In this document: piece by piece, positions 25,201 to 36,936 of the stretch | Layout of the letters: every line of letters starts with the position of its first letter | Position numbering within the stretch: position 1 is the first letter of the stretch | Assembly (NCBI GenBank): GCA_024516035.1 | Contig: CM044957.1 | Location: 14,828,564-14,892,563 of the forward strand | Length of the DNA stretch: 64,000 nt | Origin: Bactericera cockerelli | Taxonomy: Eukaryota > Arthropoda > Insecta > Hemiptera > Triozidae | Direction: 5' to 3' | Position numbers and translations under genes: made by a program | The notes under the pieces: model-generated | The model's database searches: none | The model's input: the letters and a program-made list of their open reading frames with translations, nothing else | Told to the model about the DNA's origin: nothing

Positions 25201-25515
25201 TTGATAGGTCAACTCGACAAATTTAAAGAAAAAATGTCATTTAGGTCGAAAAATGTGGATTTTTTTTGAGTTACCCAACCATTTTCTATCCTTAACCGGG
25301 GTAGCTCAAGAATGGCTCATTAAAAGTTCGCGATCAATTTATCAAATGAAAGCTCAAACCCTTACCTAAAACTTTCTTTCTTTGAGTTAATAGGTCGTTG
25401 CGACAAATTTCGAGAAAAAATGTCATTTTGGTCGAAAAACGTGATTATTTTTTGGGTCACCCGTCCAATTTTCATCCTTTCTCATTGTAGCTTAACCTCA
25501 AGGAGATACATTTTG
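25201..25515. repeat. Diverged tandem duplication (~185-bp unit)
   Basis: Two related segments, beginning AGGTCAACTCGACAAATTT (25,207) and AGGTCGTTGCGACAAATTT (25,392), each continuing with AAAAAATGTCATTT, GGTCGAAAAA and a GTCAC- or GTTACCC-like stretch. Nothing here resembles a gene. Confidence 0.6.
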
Positions 25516-26369
25516 ATCCAAACGGACCTAATTGCCAAAATTCAGGTTTCTTGGTCAAACGGTGTTGATTTGTATAAAGAACATTCATACACTCATACAT
25601 AGTAATACATACATGTCATCTTCTTTTCTTCTTTTGCTCTGTCTTATCCCGCTCAAGCAAGGTCAACGTTGTTCAACCTCATGGTGGAGCTATCTTTTAT
25701 TATAGATATAGACAAAAAATGTAGATCGATTGAAATAATCATAAAAATCATCTTGGAAAATAAGAACCCTAAAAATTGAGAACCCTAAAAAAATTGTAGG
25801 TAGAATCGTTGTAGGTGAATTCATACAGGCGATTTCTATATAAATTTCTGTAGCAGGCAGCGTTTTCCAATCTAACAAGCCGCATTTTTCTTCCGCATTA
25901 AAAAAAAATCCCAAAAAAATTTCCATTTTTTTTCCAAGTTTAGCTTGAAAAATACGTTTCTTCCAATTTTTAGTACCAAGTGTGAATAACACGTTATTTT
26001 ATAACAGTTATTTAATAACTAAACATAATATAGTTAAAATACTTAAATTGTAATAATTATTGTATACTTAAATCTGTGACCAACCTATAACCAGCAGATA
26101 TCACTCGGATAATCACAATAGTTAGGCCAGGAATAGACTGAAGAACGTGTACAACTGTACATTGCCATAATATGACCATGAATGGATCAGAAACCAGACC
26201 GGTCACCTATCCCAGTTCTAACTACGCTGGATGTTGCCTAAGTTTAGTTTATTTTGAATGAAACGTTGAAACGTGCCATTACCACTAGCTTTTATTAATA
26301 TTAATAATTCCTTGTGTCATTATCGATTTAATTTTTTGGTATTGGTTTATTTTTTGCTCATGTTTCGCT
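25516..26369. other. AT-rich spacer, no gene seen
   Basis: Contains poly-A/T runs, a repeated GAGAACCCTAAAAA-type phrase near 25,765-25,795 and no frame with protein-like composition. A 100-codon minus frame at 25,690-25,992 is Phe/Lys-rich noise. Confidence 0.35.
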
Positions 26370-26550
26370 CGGGGACCTTAAACAAATACGGTACCATCAG
26401 CTTTGTCAGACCCAAAGACGAAACATAATAAAATGTTGTATAGCAGGCCATGCAAAATTTAGTAGGTAGTGGTTCCAGCCGTAAAATGTGGAACCAGCCA
26501 GTACCAACCAACCTCAACCATGAGGAACAGGTTGAACAAGGCTGATGCCA
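26370..26550 (-). repeat. Dispersed repeat (TCATGGTTGAGGTTGG family)
   Basis: On the minus strand it reads TTCCTCATGGTTGAGGTTGG, then GCTGGTTCC, ACATTTTACGG, GGCCTGCTAT and a GGTCCCCGAGCG-like end. Similar words in the same order occur on plus at 34,345-34,480 and 47,459-47,610, so this is an interspersed repeat of unknown class. Confidence 0.55.
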
Positions 26551-26604
26551 ATTAGGTTTGGAGAGAGTCAAAAAAAAAGATGTCGAAGATTTATTTTTAG
26601 CTTC

Positions 26605-26743
26605 TATAAGATTCGGCACCGGCGCGCGGCGGCAGTCAGTTCGATGTTGAGAACCACCTATAGAACATTTTTATATCTGTGCTTCGTTACTTTTTCTCTG
26701 TGGGGCGTACAGTCCACCATTTTATATTGACACTTGTAAATAA
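26605..26743 (+). promoter_or_regulatory. Candidate core promoter with nearby poly(A) signal, possible solo-LTR piece
   Basis: TATAAG at 26605-26610 lies about 30 bases before TCAGTT (26636-26641), an arthropod initiator match, inside a short GC-rich stretch (GGCGCGCGGCGGCAGTC). AATAAA follows at about 26,738. A start site and a polyadenylation signal within about 100 bp is the layout of an LTR R region. I see no clear TG...CA ends, so the LTR reading is inference. Confidence 0.3.
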
Positions 26744-26759
26744 AAAGTGTTGTTTTGAA

Positions 26760-28850
26760 AAGTCTAGTGCTGATTGCTGATTATGGGATTTTCAATTTCG
26801 TGTTTCATTCAAATAAGCTTGGAAGCTTTATTGCTTTATCAATCGATAATTTAAGTAATATAAAAGATAAAAGTTAAATAGTCAATTTATTCTAATAACT
26901 TAAAGTGTTTTTGGTGTGTCTCTATTCTATTATTTAATCAGATTACTAATAGTGATCACTCATTTCACAATGGTAAGATTGGTAACATGCTATGAGGCGG
27001 CCTCTTGTTTCTTATCTCACTGAAAGTTCAACTTTGGTCCGTCTTTCTTTTTGCAAGTTATCATTACATAGCCTTGATAATATAATAATAAATTTATGAT
27101 ATGGCAATGAATGAGTGCTGGTGTGAAGTTGCATTTTTCTTAAATCTATGTCCAGTTGGTAAAATGTTTGATTCTGTGGTATTTCCAATGTTCCATGGAA
27201 TGGCATTGTAAGTAGATAAAATTTTGATATTATTCAAGACAGGCTTATCTGTATATTAACTGTATTACTTGATTAGTATTATATCTGACTAAATTATTTA
27301 ATAACATTACAGATCAAAATAGCTATCTGTTAAATTATCAACCCACTCAAACTCACTAGTTCCCTATGGGTCAATAAGTTAGCTCCTCAACATAATGATG
27401 CATTAGTACATTTACCATATCTTTACTTCTGTAATCATACAATATAGAATATCTTTCATTTATAAAGGAAAAGTGATTACCAAAAGTATCTCACATGTTC
27501 AAGATATTATATAGTAGATATAAAATTTTAGACTGATAACTTTCACACACTAAACACCAAGATCTACACACCAGAAACCATAAAGCACAATATTTATAAA
27601 AAGTAAATAAAAATACATTACTTCTCTCTCACTTTTGAAATTAAAAAAGCCATCAAGTAATTTTAAAATCAGACTGCACTTTTTTTTCACAGCCTCTCTA
27701 TTTTAATATTTTAGATTCCTTTTATTACATTTTCTGAAAATTCCTACCTCTCACTTCAAAAGGAATAGTGGTTACACTACCTTAATGGTGAAAAATGTCC
27801 ATACAGATAATATTTATATTTTTACACATATACATATAAGGCAATACTTAAGTAACGTCATAACTTGAGGACAGGTTAGAATTTCAGACTTTTTACTATT
27901 TTCCTGGGAATCAGGAGAAAATTTCATTTAGGGTCATCTCTAATCAATTTTTTGCTATCTCTTACCATTTCATTGAAATACCTCCAAACACAAAGGTGTG
28001 GATATTGTCCTCCAAATACAAAGAGGTGTTGTGAGTGCAAATTCTTCATTTTCAGAAGAGCTAACATTAGATTTTCTTTTTTTAATTAAATTGATTTCTC
28101 GAGTACTTACCATTTTAGTCTTCAATATTTTCATAGATGTTCATGATAGGTACAGTTCTAAGATTATATTTGATATGGTTTTCCACAGATTTTTCTTATG
28201 TATTGATGTTTTTTTTTTTTTTTTTTTTTTTTACATTTATCGCATATGCCCAAACATACAATGATTATAACTTTCTACTGGTTTGAAATACAGCCATGCT
28301 TCTCTGTGAAATGATAGAAGAGGATTTCACAACTCCTTTGTACATAATAACTCAAAATTGTTATTTTTACACTTACGCCTCTATGTGCTTGGAGCAACAA
28401 TATACATATACCTTTTTATTTATTAAGTGTATATCTACTCTTATTTAACATAAGATATGAGAAACATGGAATCTAACAATAAATAACCTCTTGACTTTAA
28501 TTGACTGTCACAAATGGCCCAAATATGATAATACTAGCTAAAACCCAGCACATTGTTGCTGTAGATGGAATTTTTAAAAATTCTTTCTCAGTATGCACTT
28601 AAATGTCATAAAAAGACCATGTGCCAAATTGGGAGTCATTTGGTCCAGTAATTTTGGAGTTATGTTGATTTTTAATGAACTAATGAAAATGTCTTTTTTA
28701 GGAGATAATGTGTATTAAAATTTATCACTTTATTAAACTTGGATATTCTCCTCTTACATCTATTGAAAAAATTTTTTTTTTTTTAATAACTCAAATTAAT
28801 ATATTTATTTTTAAGACATTAGTAAAATTAATAAAACATTTAACAATATT
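26760..28850. other. AT-rich non-coding region with old repeat pieces
   Basis: A stretch near 27,895-27,985 (CTATCTCTTACCATTTC and neighbours) resembles the 37,080-37,190 LINE-tail segment. A run of about 25 T lies near 28,208-28,232 and another T-run at 28,772-28,784. The latter is poly(A) on the minus strand, 70 bp past the retrotransposon stop, and could be its 3' tail. No host gene is seen. Confidence 0.4.
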
Positions 28851-28851
28851 T

Positions 28852-31830
28852 TTAAAAGGGTACTCCTGCTCCATCTTCTATACCATAGCTGCGTGGGTGG
28901 TATCTAGATCCACGAAGCCTTAAAGATACCGCGCGAATTATTGCGAATTGAATTTTCGTTTTGATCCAACCAACAACTTGCGAGTATGCTTTTTTCCACT
29001 TTACTGCTAATGTATTTGCCAATCTTTTTGCGAACATGTCAAATTCTGTATGCAGAGCTCCATCACATGAACATACTAATGGACTAAATGACCCTCTGAT
29101 ATCTTCCACAGCTCTGTCATATTTTCTGTGTTTCTCCTGGGCATGTGATTTGGATAGAGAAGACCATGTTTGAGATTCATAGGAAGGTGCGTCGGCATTT
29201 ACGATGCGGTTGTCGAAAAACGCAGACTTCCCAGACTCCCAAACACCATTGATTTTAAAATCGGCTATCAACATCCCATGGTCGCTACTTGATTCTTGAA
29301 CAATCGGTTCTGTAGTGACTCCATTCCAAGCAAGACTGGCTAACATGACGCACTCATCTCTCAGGTTGTCGTGCCCATGCTTGACAAGACCTCCTTTCTT
29401 ACAATTCAAGACATGAGTGAGGGACATATCCTGACCACAACCATCGCAACTAGCTGGCAACCCGTGAAGTTCATGCCCATATCGCATCGCCAAAGCATCT
29501 CTAAATTGGTTGGGAGACAAGTCGAAGTGGTCATTTGAAGTGGGTATTACAGTCAACCATTGTGAACAGTTACTGTTTTTGATGCGGTTCAGTGTGCGCT
29601 TGAGTTTTGGTGGCAATGAAGAAATGATGACATTGCTTTTTTCCTCTTTATCAGCTTCACGGAATATCTTCTGTTCTTTCAGCTTGTTGTGTACACACTC
29701 GTTGTGTTCAGTGATATTGAGGTTTTCACCTGTTCTGATTGAGTGTATCAGTTTAATATTAGACGCAATTGATATTTGGTGCGATTTCTGTTCTGTGTCT
29801 ACTGGATCAGATATCCCAAGTCCACCAAATCGTGCGGGAAGATGAAATAGCTCCGTTTCGACTAGATTTGTTTCGCGTCCAAACAATGAAGGGATGAAGC
29901 AGGAACGAATAACATCTCTCAGTTGAATATACTCATCACAACTTTCAACAACTCTTTGAAGAAAAGACCATTCAAACTGTAGTGACTTCGTCAGGACTAC
30001 CAAAGCTGATTGAGGATCTTTTTTGGCAGCATTGGCCAGATCTTGTACGCAAGATATCCATTGAGTCACTTTTTCTGATATGAACTCCTTTTTCTTCTCG
30101 TTGGGGCCAATTATACCACCCAAGAATCTGTGTGAAAGGACAACCTGTATGTTGAGATCTTCAAATATATTTTCAGCTTCAGCTTTGACCTCAGGCTTTA
30201 CAACAAGGAAGCTTTTTGCGGGCTGCGGATGGTAACCGTATCGTGGACCTTCAGTCATGAGTATATCAAGCCAACTCCTGATCTCCTTCAACTTTCCCAA
30301 ACAAGCCGAGTCATCTGCATACCAATTTTGCACCCAATATTCAGACTTCAATTTTCTTATAAGAGGTAGAATTCCAACTGCATATAGATACATTGACAGC
30401 GGATCTCCTTGACTTGTACCCTCGCAACTCAACATGGTTTCATCGCTATTTCGAAACATAATGATGGAGAAGCCTCTGTATGTGTTGAAAAGAAAACGAG
30501 CGCATCTGGGCCAATAAATTCGGGCATTCCACAGCGCCACAGGTCTACTCAAAACATTAAAAGCATTTCTAGCGTCTACTAGAAGGAGACCTTCGGTTTC
30601 ATCTTCATAAAAAGCTGAAGTGATTCCATGAATGGCACCTTCAATTCCATTCTTTATGCCTGCACACAACTGATCTGCACCACATTCCTCTCGCACATCT
30701 TCACCAGTCACAAGCACCATGGTTTTCGCACACAGTCGAAGCAAACATTCACCAACTCCAATCGGACGGACACCTGGACATTTGTCTAGAGCTACCGCTC
30801 GTCTAGCTAACATGGCGCGGATGTTGTTCCATTCAACAATGCCATTTGCTAGGTGACGTGTTAAAGAGGCAACTGCATCTCTCAGTCGAGCACTGTGAGC
30901 ACCATATCGAAGCAGAAAACATTTCCAGGCTTCAGAGTCTGTGCCACTTGGTCCAGCGCTCCCACGGAGACTTCTGGCTGTTTTCTCAATATGGCCACAA
31001 GTGACGTCAACATCTATCATAAGTGGAAGTTCCTCACACTCAGTGAAAGCTCTTTCATCAGGAACCATTTGTTGAGGATGTTTATCTTTAAGAACGTCAA
31101 TCACAGTGGTTCCATCATCCAAAACAGTGTCAGGTTGTAATACACCGCCTTTGCTTCGGTCAGTAATCCAACGGCAAGCATCTCTTAGTTTTCCCTGAAG
31201 AACTAAACGGGTAAAAATTCTTATTTTGTGCTCTTCGTTGATTGATGAATGCTTATTTTTCATTTGTCGATCACATCTCTCAGCTTCACTTAACAACTCA
31301 TCATACCTTCCAGCATTCCATAAGTCAATCCTTTTCTTCAAAAGTCGTCTGATATCAGCACCACTGACCACCATTTTGTCTCTCTGCAGCAGTGTAGAAC
31401 ACAAAAATATGACTTTTTCTGATGGTGAATTATTATCAGCCAAAGCTTGAATTTCTTCAGCTAACAAGGACACGAACTGTCGACCTATCGCACCTTGAGG
31501 TAACACATATTGTCTACCTTGGAGTTTGAGAGCACATTTCCATCTTATATGCCATTCAGTCAGAGGATTGCCTCCTGATGAATTAACAAGTGGTGCTCCA
31601 AAGCCACGAAGGAATAAGCTCTGAATGTAGCCTGGCAAAGAGTTTTCGGCAGTCGCTGGTAATGTATTCTCATTTGGGGCTGCAGTGATTCCAGTCACGA
31701 CCGGCTGTTGTAGTGTGGATGGATGTGCTGCTCGGATGTGATTTGCCAAACCTCTTTTTTTGTACGTTTTTCGACAATGAACACAAACCACACAATCATC
31801 ATTAGATTGACTATTTACTGAAGATTCCAT
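28852..31830 (-). CDS. Non-LTR retrotransposon polyprotein, R2/R4-like (RT plus restriction-like endonuclease)
   Basis: One uninterrupted frame of 992 residues from ATG (complement 31828-31830). N-terminus: a C2H2 finger with C16, C19, H31, H36. Reverse transcriptase at about 350-575: motif A LLLVDARNAF with D419, motif B GTSQGDP (471-477), motif C YADD (504-507), followed by an ARFGGLGISDP segment. C-terminus: a zinc knuckle C795-x2-C798-x7-H806-x3-C810, then an acidic D857...D873 pattern (ADFKINGVW, FFDNRIV) placed where R2-type elements carry a restriction-like endonuclease. A single ORF with N-terminal finger, central RT and C-terminal CCHC/endonuclease is the layout of the R2/R4/NeSL/Hero group; the clade cannot be fixed here. 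All RT catalytic residues are present and there is no stop or frameshift, so the copy is young or selected. Element ends were not found. Function inferred: copy-and-paste transposition by target-primed reverse transcription. Confidence 0.85.
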   Translation of the reverse strand: MESSVNSQSNDDCVVCVHCRKTYKKRGLANHIRAAHPSTLQQPVVTGITAAPNENTLPATAENSLPGYIQSLFLRGFGAPLVNSSGGNPLTEWHIRWKCALKLQGRQYVLPQGAIGRQFVSLLAEEIQALADNNSPSEKVIFLCSTLLQRDKMVVSGADIRRLLKKRIDLWNAGRYDELLSEAERCDRQMKNKHSSINEEHKIRIFTRLVLQGKLRDACRWITDRSKGGVLQPDTVLDDGTTVIDVLKDKHPQQMVPDERAFTECEELPLMIDVDVTCGHIEKTARSLRGSAGPSGTDSEAWKCFLLRYGAHSARLRDAVASLTRHLANGIVEWNNIRAMLARRAVALDKCPGVRPIGVGECLLRLCAKTMVLVTGEDVREECGADQLCAGIKNGIEGAIHGITSAFYEDETEGLLLVDARNAFNVLSRPVALWNARIYWPRCARFLFNTYRGFSIIMFRNSDETMLSCEGTSQGDPLSMYLYAVGILPLIRKLKSEYWVQNWYADDSACLGKLKEIRSWLDILMTEGPRYGYHPQPAKSFLVVKPEVKAEAENIFEDLNIQVVLSHRFLGGIIGPNEKKKEFISEKVTQWISCVQDLANAAKKDPQSALVVLTKSLQFEWSFLQRVVESCDEYIQLRDVIRSCFIPSLFGRETNLVETELFHLPARFGGLGISDPVDTEQKSHQISIASNIKLIHSIRTGENLNITEHNECVHNKLKEQKIFREADKEEKSNVIISSLPPKLKRTLNRIKNSNCSQWLTVIPTSNDHFDLSPNQFRDALAMRYGHELHGLPASCDGCGQDMSLTHVLNCKKGGLVKHGHDNLRDECVMLASLAWNGVTTEPIVQESSSDHGMLIADFKINGVWESGKSAFFDNRIVNADAPSYESQTWSSLSKSHAQEKHRKYDRAVEDIRGSFSPLVCSCDGALHTEFDMFAKRLANTLAVKWKKAYSQVVGWIKTKIQFAIIRAVSLRLRGSRYHPRSYGIEDGAGVPF

Positions 31831-32535
31831 ATTACAATCGTGTTATAAAAGCATCATGATTTAAAAGAAAAGTTAAAATAAAATCAACACGATTTGATGA
31901 GAATCTTTGTAAAATATTTAGATTTAGAAAAATCAGGAGCGCCGACTTTAGATGTTACTAGTTTGGAAGTTGGCTGAGAAGTCCTATTGAAAAAATTGTA
32001 ATGTTTCACTCTCATTTCTATTTTGGCTTGTAATGTTTCATTAACAGTTCTAGACTTAATAGCTGTATGTTTTGCCCTTTCTAGTTTTGATATTCAAAGT
32101 TATTATTTTATCATTCATTTTCTAAATTATATTTTCATCTCAGTAGAGAACTATTTTCACAATCAGTTTTATTAACAGAGACGTGAGTGACTCTCAGCAA
32201 CCAAGGACCCATTGTGACATCAGTTCAGTCAAGGTCATATTCTTCAATAATACATTCTCTTAGCAAGAATATTTTTGCAGTACTTGGTAGAGATAAGATA
32301 GTGATGAATATTGCTCACTGTGTTGTTCCAACATGTGTATGAGTTGGGTGCTGGAGAGAAGGATTGGAAACAATAAAATTTACCTTTATTGTTTGGTTTT
32401 TTTTTTCAATGAAAAAACTATTTTGATTTTATTTTTATAAAAGATGGGTGCAAAAGATATAATTCAATATTATAGAGATTGTTTTATTCCAGTGCATACC
32501 TACAATACAGTAGAAAAACAAAAGAGACAATCACC
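31831..32535. other. Upstream flank of the retrotransposon; no gene seen
   Basis: AT-rich. Part is presumably the 5' untranslated region of the retrotransposon (minus strand), but no structured end or target-site duplication could be recognised by eye. Confidence 0.35.
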
Positions 32536-32754
32536 ATTATCATGTCTGTCCCGGTAGCTCAGTGGTAAAGGCAGCACTCTGTGAATCCAGAAATTCCAGA
32601 GGTCGTGGGTTTGAAACCCAACTGGGACATGACAAGTTATCCCCCCATTTGGGACTTTTACCATATAATAATATGTCTTGGGCTTACTGCTTGAATAATG
32701 GGACTTTAGTAGTCTTAATTGGGCAGTATAAATAAGGTGATATTATTATCATGT
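32536..32754 (+). mobile_element. tRNA-derived SINE (family S1) with 10-bp target duplication
   Basis: The tRNA-like head has box A (GTAGCTCAGTGGTAA) and box B (GGGTTTGAAACCC). A unique body (CATGACAAGTTATCC, GGGCTTACTGCTTG, AATAATGGGACTTTA) and an ATT-repeat tail follow. The direct repeat ATTATCATGT at 32536-32545 and 32745-32754 is a target-site duplication. It is not a functional tRNA: the arms do not close. Confidence 0.85.
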
Positions 32755-33177
32755 GTCATGTGTAGTAGTAAACCATGATTAATAGTAATTAGCTCTCAAG
32801 GCACAAGTGAATATAGATAATATAATATTTAATTTAAGTATTTGTAGATAGAAATTTGTGTGTGATGCACATACCTACCAGTTTATTTTACTGAAGTTCA
32901 TGTGTTTTGCTCATTATAATTTTTATTTGTTCTGTACCTACACAGCTAGAAAAATATGTTTTGAAAGAAATATTATTTAACAAACAGGTACATGAACATT
33001 ACACAACTTTGTGTGATGTCAGAATTTTTGCCTAAAACCACCTATGGAAATGTATGTAGGTATAAATCTTCCTGTCCATTTTTTGACCCTAAAATACCTT
33101 TTCGAAAATGTGTACCTACGCCAGTGATAGTAGCCATACAATATATGTTCCAATGTTGTTTCCTATGGAAATCATGA
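32755..33177. other. AT-rich spacer, nothing recognised
   Basis: No gene, repeat or structured element could be supported in this stretch. Confidence 0.35.
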
Positions 33178-33325
33178 TTATCACAAGTTTTTAAAGTTAT
33201 CATATGTGTGTTCATGAATTTTGTCATATCACAACTACTCAAACTAGCTTTTACTTAATCTACACTGAAACTGGGACTTGAGCCACCTTATTGATCAAGC
33301 TACTGAGGTTGGTGATTAACAAAAG
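33178..33325 (-). mobile_element. tRNA-derived SINE (family S3)
   Basis: On minus: CCTCAGTAGCTTGATCAATA and GGCTCAAGTCCCAG (box B region), then GTTTGAGTAGTTGTGATAT and a CATATGATAACTTT end. Four more copies in the window show the family consensus. Confidence 0.7.
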
Positions 33326-34344
33326 TCTGCTAACATTAACATTAAATCACTACAAATCTGTTTGATTTAGAGGCTTTAGATTATGCATTATAAACCTAAG
33401 AGTATATGTTACAGTTTTGCTATTAAATTGCCATTTTTTCCTTCGATTATTTTAGGCAAAACAGGGTGGACCATTTTTTTTTTTTTTTTTTTTTTACAAA
33501 AAGAGAAAAATACTTTTTTTAGCATGGTCAGAGGACTTTATCTGATCATTTTAAAATATCGAAGAATGTTCATAAAAAAATTCTGTTTGAAATTTTGAAC
33601 CCCTGACTCATTGAAGAACCCTTTTCCAGATAAACATTTGAGAAACACTCTAGGTATAAAAGTTTATCTAAATATGACTAATTGCTTTTGTGAAATCTAT
33701 CCTTGTACCTCCTTATGAGATTCCTTTGGTGTGGGAACTTCGAAAGTTGGAAAAACACCTCCCCTTCCTCTGCTCCTTAAATGGTTAGAGACAGTTTTGA
33801 TTTCAAGTAGTCACCAGTCCCCAGTGGTGTAGTCCAAGAGTTGAGAGAAATCCTTTCATAATACCATACTGCACGAAATAATTTCGCAACAGTTTGTATG
33901 CAGAATGTATTTCAACCATAAAACACTGAACACAATCATCAAACCTAAACCTGGGCATAGAATCGAGGAATTCAATCTCTGATCAAATATCAGACAGTTT
34001 CACCTTTGATCCTCCGCGCCGCAATTACCATGAGTCACAAGCACACTGCAAGACTTCATTCAAATGGAATGATTGAATCGTTTAAAAAGAACTTGTCAGT
34101 AATTATGATAGTCCCATGGTTACTCATACCGGGTAGTGAATAAAAATCAGAACACAACTCGTCTTCTTTTCCCATGGGGGTCACCATTTTTTTTACCAGT
34201 TTCCTCAGTAATTATTTATATTCAGAATGATCAATCATGCAACGGAGGATAATCCATGCTAATGGTTTTTATAGTTCTTCAGATAGACTTTCAACTATCT
34301 ATGAAGGTTATCTTCTTCTTCTTTCACTTTGCCTTTTTCCAAAC
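33326..34344. other. AT-rich spacer, nothing recognised
   Basis: Contains a T-run near 33,474-33,494. No supported gene. Confidence 0.35.
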
Positions 34345-34480
34345 TTACTTGAGGTCGCCCTGGCCAACCTTTTCCTCATGGTTGAGGTTGGTTGTTTCTG
34401 ATGGCACCCCTTCTTTCAAATTGTCTTTTGGCCTGATACGGCTGGTTCCTTATCTCTAACATCCCCAAGCGATGTTAAAG
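34345..34480 (+). repeat. Dispersed repeat (TCATGGTTGAGGTTGG family), plus copy
   Basis: Shares TTCCTCATGGTTGAGGTTGG, TTTTGGCCTG and the CATCCCCAAGCGATGTTAAA end with the copies at 26,370 and 47,459. Confidence 0.55.
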
Positions 34481-35194
34481 AACTGTTTAACATCTGTTTA
34501 ACTATCTATCAAGGTTATATTGTGCTACTAAAATGGAAGGGAAAATATGTTACTCAGGCAGAAGATGTGATTAGCTGATTTGAATATCTGCTGTGTGCTA
34601 CCTTTTGAAAGATTTTAGCTATATAAAATTAATTCATGCCTATCAATGCCAAAGATTTTTTTAAGGTATTGAAAATAAAAGGCAGCAGAATCTTCTGTTT
34701 ATATGACCACCCTGTATGTGCTAAAATTCTAGTAATTACTTTACATTATCTACTTATATGAAGGGAAATTCTATGTTAAGTCTTGAGAATCTAAGCAAAA
34801 TCTGACAAGTCCACTTTTTTGTCGGTAATTGTGGAGAAGTTCAGTAAACTTTCATACAGGCAGTATTAAGTACATACTTAAGTCCAGTTCAGGTTCTAGT
34901 AACCTATAAACTAGGTTCAGCATGAGTAACTAATGCACGCTCGTTTTGTTTTCTTGCCATTGATGAACTAATGGTGTTTGCTAGATCTTTCTACCGTACA
35001 TGAATTCACAGATATATTTTCATCAGCTCAGTACTTGGATCTACGTTACCAGACTTTTCACTCTTGGCTGGCGTTATTTTTTCCTTTTGTGCTTCTAGAC
35101 ACCAAAATGAACATTTCTGTATTATATTATATTATTTTTATAGCCGTAATATTATCGTCATGAAACGAAAGGTAGAAGAAAGAAAGGTTAAAAG

Positions 35195-35310
35195 ACAGAG
35201 GATGTAAGAAATATTACCCCAAACGGGAATTGAACCAGTGACCTATAGGACCAGAAGCAGGAGTTGACTAACTCGTTTAGTAGGTCAATACACTTGTGAT
35301 GTATCGACAT
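35195..35310 (-). mobile_element. tRNA-derived SINE (family S5)
   Basis: On minus it has box B-like GGTTCAATTCCCGTTTGGGG and an upstream ACTAAACGAGTTAGTCAACT. A related fragment lies at 54,150-54,240 on minus. Confidence 0.6.
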
Positions 35311-35517
35311 TCATGCATACTGAAATGTATGTTTAATGTTGGTAACCTGAGATACCTTCCATTACACATAGAATGAGATGTAGTGGGTAACCCGGTAACC
35401 TACCATCTTGTTCATGACCGCAGAACCATCATCATGGGTTCTGTGATTAATGTTTCTGAGCGTCCCTATCAGCAGTATGGCTCATAATAATAATAATACG
35501 TTACATCTTAGGTCACT

Positions 35518-35762
35518 TAGGGCCGTGCTATGAAACAGGATTAGTAAATCTAAGTCGATCATTAGATTTTATCAGCTGACCGATAGGTATTTTCAAACAA
35601 GATTTTCCGCCACGAAGACTGGCTACAGCTCCGTTACGCCACAGTGGCAATATACAGCTACAAAGCACGGCTTAAATATGACCTCTACAGTTGTTGTCAA
35701 GGCGAAAGTCAAGGGATAGTGTCCACTAAGGTTAACTAATCCTGTTTCATAATTCGGCCGTT
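35518..35762. mobile_element. MITE with GGGCCG...ACAGGATTAGT inverted ends
   Basis: The left end TAGGGCCGTGCTATGAAACA and the right end (complement TAACGGCCGAATTATGAAAC) both continue into AGGATTAGT, giving ~30-bp imperfect terminal inverted repeats around ~190 bp. Ends abut TTA/TAA-like steps. Related ends occur at 35,860-35,900, 37,823-37,870, 48,776-48,905 and 50,973-51,378. The DNA-transposon superfamily is not identified. Confidence 0.65.
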
Positions 35763-36936
35763 AAATAACATTATTTTTAAGCCTGGTCACAAGCAACAAA
35801 AAAATAAATTTGAAAACTTTTCCCAAATTGAGGAACAGCCTGACTTATCGTAACTTTAATCTTGTTTTATAGTTTAGCCCTAAGTTTTTTACATTACATA
35901 ATGTAAATACTGAGAGCACTTTTTTATTTATGAAATCTATCATGATTAGTTCCTTAACTCCATAAGAAATGTTCCGAGCTAAAACTTTTTTCAAATTTTC
36001 TTAGTCAGAAATCAAACGCGCGACTTCCAAAAGCTGGTTTGTATACTCATCTCTTGTGACACTTTCTTTATGTAAGTTCCTGCAGGGTCGTGACTCTTTC
36101 CTATCTCTGCAGGGTCCCTATTACCTTCTTGCCAGGCCCTAGCACATGTACATCTACCGTACACTCGACCCGGCTATTTTTCTCGATATGCCCTAGATGT
36201 CTCGACACTCTTTTTCTCTGATACTATAATAATTTATTTTTATTGTTAGTTTACCTTGCGGTGTACACAATTTTCTTAAATCTAGTCTTAAAACTAACTT
36301 GATATAATATAATATTTACTTATTCTAAAAAAAAAAAAAAAATAATAATAATAAATGAGGAGAAGATAAGTAGGTATTGAAATTTAGTAAAAGGTTGACT
36401 AGATAGATACATGTATAAAGAAAGACATAGGAAAGTGTTGATTAATAGATTGGGAAAAAATTCACGTTTATAAGAAAGACAGTGGTAGGATATAGGGAAA
36501 AGACTAGTACAACTCTCTCTGATAATATCTTCCGAGCCAGTACAGAGCGTGTGGAAGTGATCTCCATCAATCTGGATTGACAAGAGCGCGGGTGATGCGG
36601 CGGCCGGATACAACTCATGAGAAAGCGGCAGCTGTGAGCGGCAAACACTTGTGGTGGCGAAATGATATGCCGAGAGAAAAGAGAAATTTCGACCCAACCA
36701 AATTTTATTTATTTAGAGTATTTCGACATTTTAGTCTGTCAGATGAGGACTAAAACCGTTTTTCTCTCGAAGGGCTGAATAAATAAGTATAATCGAGATT
36801 TTGGTGATGCATACGGGTTTAATGTAGCCCATGTTAATAATGACTATTCAGCATAATGGGACTTCTCAGTCTTGCGCCCAGATGCTAATGGAAAAATTGA
36901 AAAGTTTATAGACAATCAAAAGCTAATGGCTACTTA
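35763..36936. other. Intergenic, partly GC-richer segment at 36,580-36,660
   Basis: 36,580-36,660 (around GCGGCGGCCGG) is richer in GC than its surroundings and lies 1.7 kb upstream of the first SCAR exon seen. It could hold an upstream promoter or 5' exon, but no initiator or donor site decides this. Confidence 0.25.

Noticed and set aside
36580..36660. CpG-rich first exon or promoter of SCAR
   Set aside because: No initiator, donor site or link to the 38,330 acceptor could be shown; noted only as a possibility.
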